DNA of 64,000 nucleotides from Sphagnum compactum (taxonomy: Eukaryota > Bryophyta > Sphagnopsida > Sphagnales): NCBI GenBank assembly GCA_965153455.1, contig OZ234504.1, forward strand, positions 11,532,001 to 11,596,000, given 5' to 3'. The notes under the pieces were generated by a model. The model was given only the letters and a program-made list of their open reading frames with translations, was not told the DNA's origin and did no database searches. The position numbers were made by a program, and so were the translations under genes. Positions 47,780 to 58,819 of this stretch are shown here, piece after piece (the stretch's first letter is position 1; each line of letters begins with the position of its first letter).

Positions 47780-48120
47780 GCTGCAAACATTTTTTTTTAA
47801 CCTACTTTATAAATAGCCTAGCCTAGTTACCTTAATTAGGTACTTAGATACTTACCTAACAACTTAGAATCTGCCTAATAATCTAATAGGTACCTAGCTT
47901 GGTAGGTAATAGATAAATAATACCTAGAGGTAGTAGTAGATAGGTAGACCTACCTAGTAGTAAATAGTAGGTAATTAGGTAGGTATGTACTACCTATACA
48001 TAATAGGTACATACATACGTCGTATGTACTACATGGTAGGTAGGTAGATAATAGGTAGTACTAGCCCATAGGTACTATCTACTTAAAAGGTAACTAACAT
48101 CTAGTTAAATTACTAACATA
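47780..48120. repeat. Degenerate TAGG/TACC tetranucleotide array
   Basis: Dense in TAGGTA, GGTAGGTAG, CTACCTA and GTACATAC words on both strands, especially 47880-48060, so it can form many short hairpins. A similar GTAG-rich array lies at 62862-63010. Confidence 0.65.
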
Positions 48121-48224
48121 GGTAGGTTATTAATGTAGTAGGTTAGTCATGTAATTGCAACATAGTCACAAAATAGTCATAATCTAATCATGTAATCATA
48201 ATGCAATTGCAATGTAGTCACAAA

Positions 48225-48355
48225 TTTGAATAAAAGTATATAACTAAAGACATATGACTATGTAACTAGATTAAGACATTAGTCATATACTTTGAATAAA
48301 AGTATATGATTAAGGACATATGATTATATGACTAGATTAGAACATTAGACATCAC
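48225..48355. repeat. 66-bp tandem duplication
   Basis: Two adjacent units begin TTTGAATAAAAGTATAT at 48225 and 48291 and share GACATATGA and ACTAGATTA in register. Confidence 0.75.
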
Positions 48356-49224
48356 CTGTGAGGTTGTCAACTTGAATTTATGGATCCAATTTACCTATAG
48401 GTCATAAAAAGGAGAGACTTTGGGTGGATCTTGGGCTTTCTTTAGACCATTGGGAGGTCTTGAAAAATAATACAATAAAATGCGATTACATTTTTAAACA
48501 AAGATATGCAATAATTGTTATGGGTCTAATCATGTTGTTAGTATTCAAGGAAAATGCAACTATTACATGTTTTAAATTGATCATTAAATCAAGTTAATGT
48601 TGAAATTGTTTAGCGTATTGACACAAAAGCATTTTGAATCTATTATATGAACATTTGAATAAGTTTTTAATCATTAATCTAATCAATATATAAAATTCAA
48701 GAGGGGATGCATTCAAATTCTTCAATGGCTTGGTGGATTGCACTCATGGTACCATCTCCATGAGATGAATCATAGATATGAACATTGGAGTTGATCACCT
48801 TGTTTTTGATTTTGGGGGTTAACATATATGGGCAAAGGCTTTTGTAAAGTTCAAAGTTTTCTATGTATCTATTGTTGATAACTTAATAAATGAGTTGGGC
48901 AATCAGTTCTTTTTTCATGAATTAATGTCCATGTTCTTGGCATGGTTTATCCCCAATATTGGCTGGGCCCGGACCTTGAATCAACATTCCAATTACACTT
49001 GAATGTTATCAAGGCATTATTTTGTGTGCCCAAGAAGTGTGGCACTAGTTTTGTTGAGGTACGGATTCCACCTGTGTTGGATTCTGTAACCTTGATCTAC
49101 AATGTTCTCTAGTTGTTTTGACAATGGAGAATAACTCCAAGGTGGCTATGGTTAAGCTTCATACTTGTAACCTTTTGACATAGTTGTGGAGGCAATTGAC
49201 ATTTCCTAGATTGTTGCACACAAA

Positions 49225-49458
49225 ATGCCAAAATATATCAAATTGGTTGAAATTGCAATTGTGCAAGTCATTAGTTCAATGGAAAATGAATGGTGTTTTA
49301 GTATGCTCAATTTTATGAAGACCAAGTTAATGAACAGGTTGATGACCCATTTGGACTTGGTCATTCGTATGTTTGGTCAAAAGTTTTATACTCTTGAAAA
49401 CTTCCTTTATAACCGAGCCATTGAAGAATGGAAAATTGCTTGCATGCGATATGCATGA
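49225..49458 (+). mobile_element. hAT transposase C-terminal relic
   Basis: The frame reads ISSMENEWCFSMLNFMKTKL, then MNRLMTHLDLVIRMFGQKFY and YNRAIEEWKIA. This is the hAT dimerisation region, where intact relatives have S-V-E-D-E-R-FS and a run of K/R-NRL. The sequence 48.7-49.2 kb upstream is probably the rest of the element but is too decayed to read. A stop follows at 49456. Confidence 0.65.
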
Positions 49459-50148
49459 GTTGCTCTTTGGCCAATAACAACCTACAAGTAAATAGATTTC
49501 TCTGCAACCTTGTTGGGTCTTGATTTTTGAACATTTTTTTTCTTTGATGAATTAGGATCTTGGTTTAAGTTTAATTGGTTTTTTGCTTTGTTTTTTAGGT
49601 TGTTATAGGTGCATTGGAGCTTGGAAGGTTTGGTGACTTTTGTTTCCATGATCCGGTCACTTTGCCTTGCCCATTTTTATATCTAAAATCAAGCTAGCTA
49701 CTGGAGCCCAAACAATAAGTTGCAACCACTTATTGGGGCTTGCTATTGGGCTACAAACATCCTATTTTTGTATCTTAAACTTGTTTATGAATACTAAAGT
49801 TGCTTGTTTGTCCAAGTCCACCATGTGTTGTAGCGGGCAACGCCAATTTGGTCAAGGTGTGATTCCCTCACACGGTTGTTTCGTCATAATAGGAAATAAA
49901 AAAAAATTACATCACTTATGTGAATAACAATTCTTTTTAAACTTGCTAATGTATCGACAAAAGTTGATATCAACTTGCTAATGGTGAGCTCAAACAACGG
50001 GATGAAAGTTGCATAATGTCACCTTCCCTAATTTGTATGTCGTTGGCCAATTTGACATCTCTATCCTTCATGTAGCCTAGTTGTTGCTAGAAGGCCCACC
50101 CAGTCGCCAACCTGGCAACATGTCCATGATGGAAAAAAAAACACTGAT

Positions 50149-50329
50149 GTGAATCAAAGTAAATGAGAACCTAAAGTAATTATGTCATGATCGCATGAAA
50201 GGATTTAAAAAATTTCTGTAGTAATGTGAATGCGAATAAATGAAAACCTGAAAGGATTGTGTCATGACCATGTGAAAGCATAAAAAACTTGCTCTAGTAA
50301 TGTGAACAAGAGTAAATGAGAACCTATTT
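50149..50329. repeat. 77-bp tandem repeat, about 2.3 units
   Basis: Units start GTGAA at about 50149, 50226 and 50302 and share AGTAAATGAGAACCT or its close variant, GTCATGA, and a TAGTAAT end. Confidence 0.7.
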
Positions 50330-50689
50330 GTTGCTTCCTTCGGGTTCTTTCTCTATGTCTCTCTATGTGTCTCTTTGCTTGCGTTCATGACTTTGCTTCT
50401 TCACCTTCACCACAATTCAAGAATGTGCATGTTTGAATTACCTTTGAAGCAATAGATTATCAAAGTGCAGTCTAGGGATCATGGAGTTCTTGATGCAAAA
50501 TCCCAACTCAACAACTTCAAGCTTTGAATCCTATTAAAAACATTCAAGTTTATTCTTTATTTCTTACAATTAGCTTTTTCACTATTTTTTTTTCATTGAT
50601 GTGAATTGAGCAACACTTTTGATCTTCATTGCAATCATCATCATTTTCTTACAGAAACTGAGCTAATCACCATGGTTACCTAGGGAGCT

Positions 50690-50775
50690 GGAACCCAATG
50701 GAGAATTGTTTCCTGTCCATCCACCATGCATCCCTCATGGTGCACTTGGAGATTTCTGGTTCACTGCAGCCATAA
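50690..50775. repeat. Short dispersed repeat, first copy
   Basis: About 75 bp shared in the same orientation with 63080-63150: TTCCTGTCCA, CCACCAT, CATCC, ATGGTGC, CTGGTTCACT in order. No protein frame is shared convincingly between copies. Confidence 0.5.
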
Positions 50776-52926
50776 TCATGCTGTGAGTGGGGGAAATGGC
50801 CATTGGCAGTGGAGACACCCCACCTACACCCGACCTCGCTGCACCTACAAGCTCTGCTTAACTCCTGCAGCAAAGCTTTATCAAGAGAGAACCTTTGTGA
50901 AGAATCAAATAGGGACTGGTCCTTCAATCACCAGAAGCAGTCAATTGGATCAGCAAACTGCAGGACAAAAGAAGTTGGATTGAGAAGGTTTGGTGTTCTC
51001 TTCCATGGAGAATATGAGTATTGACAAAGAAGTCATCATATTGATTGCCCACAGATGCTGGCAAAGGAGTTAGCAGTAGCAAACATGGTGCAACAGTAAG
51101 CAGTCACATCAACATCAGCAACATCAGTAGGCTACTCAGGTTATGGTTGCATCATCAGCTGTGCCCCTTTAGTAACAGGTGCCTCCTGAAACATTGAAGA
51201 GATGTGTGGACTAAGTGTTATCTCATGCGGTAGAACCTGACAAAGAGATAGCAATGTCTCAGATGGCCCTTTCTGTTGGTCCACAACACCAAAAGGAATA
51301 TCTCCAATCCTGGAATGGTCATCTCCCAAGGGATATCATTGGAGCCATAAAGATCCTGTGAAGGTGAGCAAGTGCATAAGAGCTTGCTGCTTTCTTCATT
51401 GGACAAGCTTCACTTGTGTGGGCTAAAGTATCTAAGTAAGGGTGGCACATACCTTCCTCAGCACATATATAACTTGGCAGGTCATGTCGCAGGGATTAAT
51501 TCTGGTTCTGAGAAACAGAGATCTGTTGGAACACCTGGTATTACTTACCTCCACTCCCACATTTTGTCTAGAGGATCTTCTGGGACGGAGGAGCTCTAAA
51601 GGCCCACAGAATTAAGAAATCCTGTCAAAGCCAGTAGCAGTGATAGTTATTGAAATTGTGTCCATCTCCCTTTTGTGTATGTGTACACATTGTTGGGCAC
51701 ATGCACTTCGTATCATTATGTTGCCATATTTGCCATCATTTTAAAAATTCACATAGGTGTTCAGAAAATTGAACATTCTCACCAATTTGCTCTTTTCATT
51801 GGCATTTGATTTGAGTGTGCCTGAGCATCTTTGTGGGTCACTCCAATACTTAGATATGTGGCTGAAGACTTCAGTATATTTATTGGCCACATGAATGGTG
51901 TTTGGCACATATGTACAGTTCCTAGATTGGGTGGAGATGTATAATGGAGCTGATCTTAACTAATGGACCTCCTTCCCTTCCTATCCGCATACCAGGAAAG
52001 GAGTAAAGATCAGTCCATGTAGCCATGAAACAGAAGTTGAAAATACAGAAAGTTCACAAGACTATGAAAGCAATAATAGTAAAGCAGTTTGGATTGGTGG
52101 ACTGTAATGAACATTTCACAACTCTATTTCCTTAGCTTTACAATTCCATTGCAGAAAATGCCATGAGTTTCAGGGACAAGTCAGAGTATTGATCTTACAT
52201 TCCACAATCATAACCACAGAGCTCACTCTTGTTGTGTGCCTTCATCTTCTGCACTTTGTTCCAGCCTGCTCATCAGCAATCAGTTTGTGGTGTTAAATGT
52301 ACATAATTCTCATGCCAAGAAACATTTTATGTGTCATCTCTATCACTTTTAACTACACAACTGCACAATGCTCATTGGGTTTCAGACAATCTCAAAACTG
52401 GTCCAAAAAGACTAAATTTTAGAGTATCTCCAGGTCAACTATACACATACATGTTAGTTGCTGATCAAACATTGTCACAACAGCCTTCAGATGTCCTTCA
52501 TATACCAATGGGAGCTTTGACAAGCTTACTTGACTGAGATGTCAGGAACATGTAGAAACAACTCATTCTGCCAAGTTGGGGCTTCCTGTTGGGTTTTGCA
52601 ATTCCGTGAAGAAGCACTAGTGCTAGACCATGAAGCAGGTTTGCAGACAATTCTTGGACAATTAAAGATTGTCATGCATCAGCTCAGTCTCACGATTGGG
52701 AAAGATTGTAATACAGTCCAGAACTTCAGAGGCAAACTTCATCCTCATTGCCTTCGGGCTACCACATCCCTTGACAAGGCATCAATCCCACCCTGATCCA
52801 AAGTCTCCAAAAAAATAGCTTCAATAATTCATTAAGCAGAAGATAATACATGAAAACAGCAAGCTTCCTCAAGCAGAGAAGCATCCAGTTAGTTGCAGAG
52901 AGTAATTTGCAAACCAGTAACTTTGC
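50776..52926. other. Genic-composition flank downstream of the F-box gene
   Basis: Base composition resembles the gene-bearing parts, but I could not assemble a protein. Part of it is probably the 3' UTR of the F-box gene, which ends at 52927. Several 60-90 codon frames on both strands (for example minus 50676-50927 and 51141-51329) have no recognised motif. Confidence 0.35.
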
Positions 52927-54222
52927 TCAAGCAGAAGCATCCAGTCGGGGCTCAAAGCAGAACACACTACTGGGGAGTTCCTTCAACCAGTTTTGAAGCT
53001 GTTGCCAGGTCTGTTGAGAATAGTCATACACAACAATTTGTTGAAGACGTTCGAGCTTTGGGAAGATATAAATGAGACCTCCAGAAACCACGCAGCAAAA
53101 AGAGGAGCAGCAGAAATTTTCAACCATATCCTCAGGCATCCTTCCAATCTCAACCCATTCTTGGGTGTCAGGATCAAGCTCCCAAATCACTACACCAATG
53201 TAGCTACTCACACCCGGAAGCTGAAACACATTGAGATGCACCATATCTCCAACCAACAGAAGCCGACCCTGACATTCGACCAGCCTTGCACACGAAGTAT
53301 AAGCAGGTGCTTGAATATCTGTCCAGATCCCTTGTTTAACATCTAGTGCTTGCACCGTTTCAGATGACAGAAGATGCACTCTCCCGTCACAATAGACACT
53401 GCCAGGTCTGAACTGTTCACCACTGTAGATGCCTCCAATGGATTTCCAGCGATTGAGCTTCGAGTCGTATTCCTTTGCTGCATGGTCCACAATTCCCATC
53501 CATAACCAACGATCCGTAGAAGCTTCACAGAACACGAACAGTTTGTAAGAAGTGGAGAAAGACGATGACTCCGTATTCACGAGCATGACTACCACGGATA
53601 CTTTGGAGCATTGACTCGGTATCAGCTTCCAAGCTTTGGTGATAGGATTGCACACGTAGAAGCTCACATCGGTTTCATGACTCTCATTTGTGTTGCAACA
53701 AAAGCAAACCAGACCTCCGGCTGTGGCGACAAGTACGCTATCTTGAGGAAGAAACGGAAATTGCAACTTGAAACAGCTATTACTTGATGGATCGAACACG
53801 TTTCCTTCGAGGAAACTGGAACCGCCGACGTCGTGAAGCAGCTGCTGCGACGACAGACTACTACCAAACGAAAGCAACCAAGAAGGTCCGCAAACTGGAG
53901 CTTCCTTAGATCGTAGTTCTAAGAAACTCTGAGAATACATCATGGCATACCACCTTTTGCAGACAGAGCGGAAACGCACACAGCTCGCTAGCGGCAACCA
54001 CGCCAATACTCTCTCCAGCAAATCCTCCGGCAGTCGCTTCCATAAGCTATCGTCCATGATATCTTCTACATCTCGACACCGAGAAGAACAGAAACTCAGT
54101 TCCCTCTCGAACATCACTCTGCATTCTTCGTCGTCGTCGTCGTTTGACGCTTGCTGCAACATCCCTTCCCCCTCCACGCACAGCTGTTGCAATTCGCTTC
54201 CAGTCACATCTTTCTCTTCCAT
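52927..54222 (-). CDS. F-box/kelch-type protein
   Basis: Intronless gene for a 431-residue protein, likely the substrate-recognition subunit of an SCF ubiquitin ligase. The first ATG in frame is at 54222 (MEEKDVTG). The upstream frame continues only to a non-ATG codon at 54273. A Cys- and Asp-rich leader (residues 1-57) precedes the F-box at ~58-103: LWKRLPEDLLERVLAWLPLA then CVRFRSVCKRWYAMM. The rest (~115-431) is a beta-propeller-like region with repeated Gly/Trp patterns: GGLVCFCC, VCNPITKAWKLIP, LNRWKSIGG, GRVHLLSSETVQALD, IWELDPDTQEWVEIGRMP and VYDYSQQTWQQLQ. Partner and target are unknown. Plant F-box/kelch genes of this size are commonly single-exon. Confidence 0.88.
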   Translation of the reverse strand: MEEKDVTGSELQQLCVEGEGMLQQASNDDDDEECRVMFERELSFCSSRCRDVEDIMDDSLWKRLPEDLLERVLAWLPLASCVRFRSVCKRWYAMMYSQSFLELRSKEAPVCGPSWLLSFGSSLSSQQLLHDVGGSSFLEGNVFDPSSNSCFKLQFPFLPQDSVLVATAGGLVCFCCNTNESHETDVSFYVCNPITKAWKLIPSQCSKVSVVVMLVNTESSSFSTSYKLFVFCEASTDRWLWMGIVDHAAKEYDSKLNRWKSIGGIYSGEQFRPGSVYCDGRVHLLSSETVQALDVKQGIWTDIQAPAYTSCARLVECQGRLLLVGDMVHLNVFQLPGVSSYIGVVIWELDPDTQEWVEIGRMPEDMVENFCCSSFCCVVSGGLIYIFPKLERLQQIVVYDYSQQTWQQLQNWLKELPSSVFCFEPRLDASA

Positions 54223-54570
54223 CTGAGATGCACAACAGTAACTGTTACAATCACTTTCCTTCCAAAATCGCAATGGATTCTCCGATTTCAGCCCAACTGC
54301 AAAGGAGTGTGCTCGCGGCTTTCGCGCCGCGAGACACTTTCTTCCTCCACAACTTTTCTTTCTTTCTTTCTTCTCAAACCCTTCAAAGTTTTGTCCAAAT
54401 CTATCCGGAAAACTGCTTAAATCAGTACGTTCTTTCTCTCGAATTCTTCACAGAAGATTTTCATCTCCATCGACAAGCAACCAGAATCCAGAACGAAGAC
54501 AAAGGGGACAAGCAACAACGGCAGCGCACAGAAATTCAAGCACACCGAAATAGGGGAGGAAGCCATCGCC

Positions 54571-54825
54571 ATGGCTGTGCAAACCCTCGATGGGCTTCTT
54601 CCTCACCCTCTGTTTCGGCGGGTGTCTCGGCGGGTGGCTGTGCAATCGGCCGGCGAGCAGCCGCAATGTCACCGTAGTTGCGACAGCTGTCTATGGGAAC
54701 GCGCTCGCACTGTGTTCCCTTTTGTCACCACCAATTTCAAGGACAACGGACTCTTATCCCCCTCCAGCAAAAACAAACAAATTTCGACAAATTTTGCTAA
54801 TTTTCTTGGAAAAATTCGACACTAA
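54571..54825 (+). CDS. Possible orphan first exon, divergent from the F-box gene
   Basis: An ATG in a strong context (GCCATGGCT) opens an 84-codon frame, 348 bp from the F-box start codon and pointing away from it. The first ~35 residues, MAVQTLDGLLPHPLFRRVSR onwards, are rich in Arg, Ser and Leu and poor in acidic residues, like an organellar targeting peptide. A GT after CACC near 54669 could be a donor. Composition falls to AT-rich soon after and no downstream exons are visible. It may be an exon of a gene with long introns, a truncated gene, or simply promoter DNA. Confidence 0.25.
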   Translation: MAVQTLDGLLPHPLFRRVSRRVAVQSAGEQPQCHRSCDSCLWERARTVFPFVTTNFKDNGLLSPSSKNKQISTNFANFLGKIRH

Positions 54826-57800
54826 CCATAGAATGCTAGAAAGCCAATTCCCAAATACTCAAAAATTTCCTTTCATGTTGCTCTGTTGTTATTAGAGTTC
54901 AAAGATGATTTGTAAAATTGAAGGTGGCATTTCTATAGTACTTTAAATTGTTTAAAATGAATAAGAAATGAGAAAGTTAGAAGCTTTGAAAATAAGAGGA
55001 GTTCAAAGAGAAGAGAAGGAGGGGAAAAAAAAAAAAAAAACCTTTTTTATAAGCTTTTTTTTTTCCTTCTTATTTTTTCATTATTCCTCCTCTTATTATT
55101 CTTCTTTGCACTTCAATGATGATTTGAGGTAGCGCTCCCATAACATTTTAAATCACTCAAAATGAGTAATTAAATCACTGAATTAAGTAACCATGTCTTC
55201 CAAAGAGAAAATTTTCCCTTTTTTGAGGTTTCTCAATCTTGGGCATATATATTATTTGATTGTATGTTTCAAAAGATTTATTTTTTAAATCATTCTTTTT
55301 TTCCGGTTTCCTAGTTTTGGTTGCATGCATGTGGTTGCAATTGCATGTAAAATCTTATTTATTTAATTAGGCTTCGTGCTGCTTCACACTATCAATGACA
55401 ATCAATTGAAATAAGGTCAAAACATTAATATGTATTTTTAAATTAAATGAATTTGAAAGAAAAAATTAATAATTAAACATTGATAATCCATGATTATATA
55501 AATTGTATAGATTTTACGTAAGATCATTTCCACTTCCATTCATTTTACAATATGAAATTTAATCTTCACTCAATGGAAACATTAACCTTTTTACAACCTT
55601 AATAATGTCCATGGGTGACCTACTTGGGCACCCTTGCCATTCTCAATGTCTTCACATTCTCTTTTTTTTTTCGGTTGTTCTCTTATCATTTCTCGTCAAG
55701 TTTGGTGTTTTTCAATTATGTTTTTGTTATTGGTCGAGCTTAAGTCATCTTTCAACCAAAACCAGGATAGAATCAACTTTTCAATCATTCTAAAAAATAC
55801 TGAAATTGAAGGAGAAAATATTTTCAATTGATTTCAAAATCAAAAAGAAAAAAAAAGAAATAAAAGGTTTGCTCATTCCAAAATGAGGGTGATTAAAAGG
55901 TGCAAAATAAAATGTCCACCCCCAAAGTCATGTGTGGAAGTGATATTAAAAGATTGCTAGATGCACTTCTCACAAAATTAATGAATTGGTGTTTAGAATG
56001 AGTTTATTAAATCTAATTAATAGTATGTTTCTAATTTGAATAAAGGTGTTCACTAAAATATTACCAAAATATAAGTCAAAATTTAAAAGGTTTGCATTTT
56101 TACTTTTTATTTAAATAACAAAATGTTATCAATGTAAATTTATTATACTAGTCTTAATTTTGATTACAACCATTATTAAATTGAAAAAACGTCAAAATAT
56201 ATATTGATTATTTTTTAATAATAATTTTTAACATATATGATTAAATTTTAAGACTTTCACAATTTGCAATCGTGATGTGTAGATCAAGAACTCCAATTAT
56301 AATTGTAGATTCATGTTTCAAAATATCAATAATCTATTATTTAATAGACCATTAAGTTTAAAAATTTAGTTGTCGAATGAAAAGGTGAAACACAAATGCA
56401 CTTGAATGTAAATTGTGCACCCTTAAATAATAACATGCACATAGGAATCTCAAAACTTTTAGGACTTTGGTGTGATACAAAGTGATAATAGATTGAGAGA
56501 TGTGATTTATGGTTAACATGCAACTAATTTAACCAAAATGTAAAATCTTTGAAGAATGTAAAGTTTGAAATCAAGAGCTAGACTTTGAGAATGTCTGCAC
56601 AACATCTATCTATGAAGAAAGGTTGTTTGTTTGTTATGTTTTGTATTGGGTGAGATCCACCAAACCGAGATGCTTCAAATTGTGTTCTTGGTCTCATTGG
56701 AAAGCTCTTGAGGAGGACAGGTGCATCGTCTTGGTTTCATGGCGTTTGAACTTGTGGTGTGGAAGTTTTGAACATTGAATGATTTCTTCACGAAAAATTA
56801 AATTAAATCTAGCTGAAATTTTCGAAGGAATTGGAATGTGCCTTTGGTGTTGTTGGAAAGATCTTGATGAGAAGGATTTAATGGAATTTATTTGGTAAAA
56901 TTTGGACTCAGATGTGGGAGATATTGATTTTAAGTGATTTTTGCCGCTGAAAATTCAAATAAATTCGAAAAAACCAGGTTTTGGAAGGAAAAATCAGTTG
57001 AGGACATGGTAACACTTGGGCCAATGGGCACAAGCCACACTAGTAAGATTTGGAAAAGGATATAATTAGAAAATTAAAATTGTTGTGATCAACTTGAATT
57101 TTTTTAATTTTTAATTTGGTGATTTCAATTTGCACTCAATTTGCAAGCATTGGTGTATTCACGTTGAATTGGATCACATTTTTTTCTACTCCCCTTCTTT
57201 GCCACCTTTTTTTTTTTTTCCTTTTCTTGTGAAACTTTTATGGCAATAAAACTCTCATGCATTTAATTCAATTAATGACACACATTGAGGGAAAGTTGCA
57301 ACCTTTATAACCTAGCCATGGGATGTAGAAAGCACACACAATTTAGTAGATTCGTAATAATCAAATTTATTTTTTAAATCTTGTACAATGGTAACTTTAA
57401 CACACATTTGTAGAATAATTAATGAATTTTAAAGATTTCATGTCAAGAATAAAAGATTATTGAATATTCCAAAAAAATAGGTTTTTTTCTTGACAAACTT
57501 TGTTCTTTGAAGAAAATATTTTTGAAAATTACAATACTTCTATAGATAACATAATTAATGTCAAAGATGTTAATGTAGTACAATAATAAGTAGAATTTAA
57601 ATATATAAAAATGACATCCATGCACAAAAAATTATGTAATAAATAAGATGGATTTTTTTTCTAGTATGTCATATTTGCACAAGGGAAAGGATCACCAAAT
57701 GAGTTTTAGAAGACATACAAATGATTTAATATTATCAAGTCGTGTTTGTTATATGGAACATTTTCATCTTTTATCTTCTTCAATGTCAATAATAATTCTG

Positions 57801-58714
57801 AAGGTTTCCATAAGTTGCAAGGACATTTTTAATTTATATAAAAGGAAATCATTAATTTTGATAATGTAAGTTTGTTAGGATTTATCATCAAGCAATGACA
57901 TTTTTAATGAAGAAACTGTCAATCATCTACCCATATAATCTTCCAAATTTAATTTTAAACTAATTAATTTTCAGAAAAAACTAATGAAAAGTTCACAAAT
58001 TTGATTTATCATGAACACATGAAAGAATCATTATTATTCAATAAAAGATTCATCCAAAGGATTTTCCATATATTTGTGATAGGAAAATTTGGAAAGTATG
58101 ATTCTTTAATCATTATTTGATCACTTCTTTTGTATTATTAGAATTTCAAATGGTTTATCTTTTGTTTCAATTAGTGTAAATAGTTTGACAGATAGATAGG
58201 TTTTAAGTGTTTATAGGTTTTTTGTTTTCATTTTTGGAAAACAACTACCCATGTCACTTAAAGCATACTTATAAAATAAAAGTGGGTTTATATCATATGG
58301 CTTGTGCTATATAGTGATGATATGATGCATAAAACGTAATCAAATTATCAAAACAAAATTTAAAAAATTTGCTAAAAAGAATAATACATAGGAAGAACAT
58401 TAAAGTGAACATTACATCCTTATTTTTTAATCCACTAATTTTTTCAATTGTCTTGTTTCGCATAATAAGGTGAGGTGAACATCACTTATTGTGTAGCACC
58501 TTAAGGGAGTACAAACCATAACGAGGGAGAAGAAAATATGTAGATGCCCAAACGTTAAAAAACTCATGAGATTTAAAGAATTTTTCACATTTGCTACCTC
58601 CCACCCTTTATACATACAACTCGTACATAATATTACATAATTATAAGAAATTACACAAACTTGTACAATTCTTTGAGACAAAAAATATAAAAGTTGGGAA
58701 AAGTAAAAGAGGAG
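54826..58714. other. AT-rich non-coding DNA
   Basis: No gene recognised. Includes a poly-A run at about 55023-55040 facing T-rich sequence, and many short frames without motifs. Probably decayed transposons. Confidence 0.45.
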
Positions 58715-58819
58715 ATTGAGTACAATGACTAGTATAGAAACAACTCCATCATGGTTGTTTTTGCATGCTAAATGCAAAGACATTTCTCCATTATCACTTT
58801 TTGCATTGACATTTACTCC
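58715..58819 (-). pseudogene. Ankyrin-repeat fragment
   Basis: The minus strand reads NVNAKSDNGEMSLHLACKNN followed by HDGVVSIL, one ankyrin repeat (consensus -G-T-LH-AC--GH--VV--L). The frame is closed just upstream by a TAA and downstream turns into unrelated hydrophobic sequence, so this is an isolated remnant or a single exon. Confidence 0.5.

Noticed and set aside
52893-54677. Plus-strand frames over the F-box gene
   Set aside because: Shadows of the 431-residue minus-strand frame; nothing recognisable in them, apart from the separate ATG at 54571.
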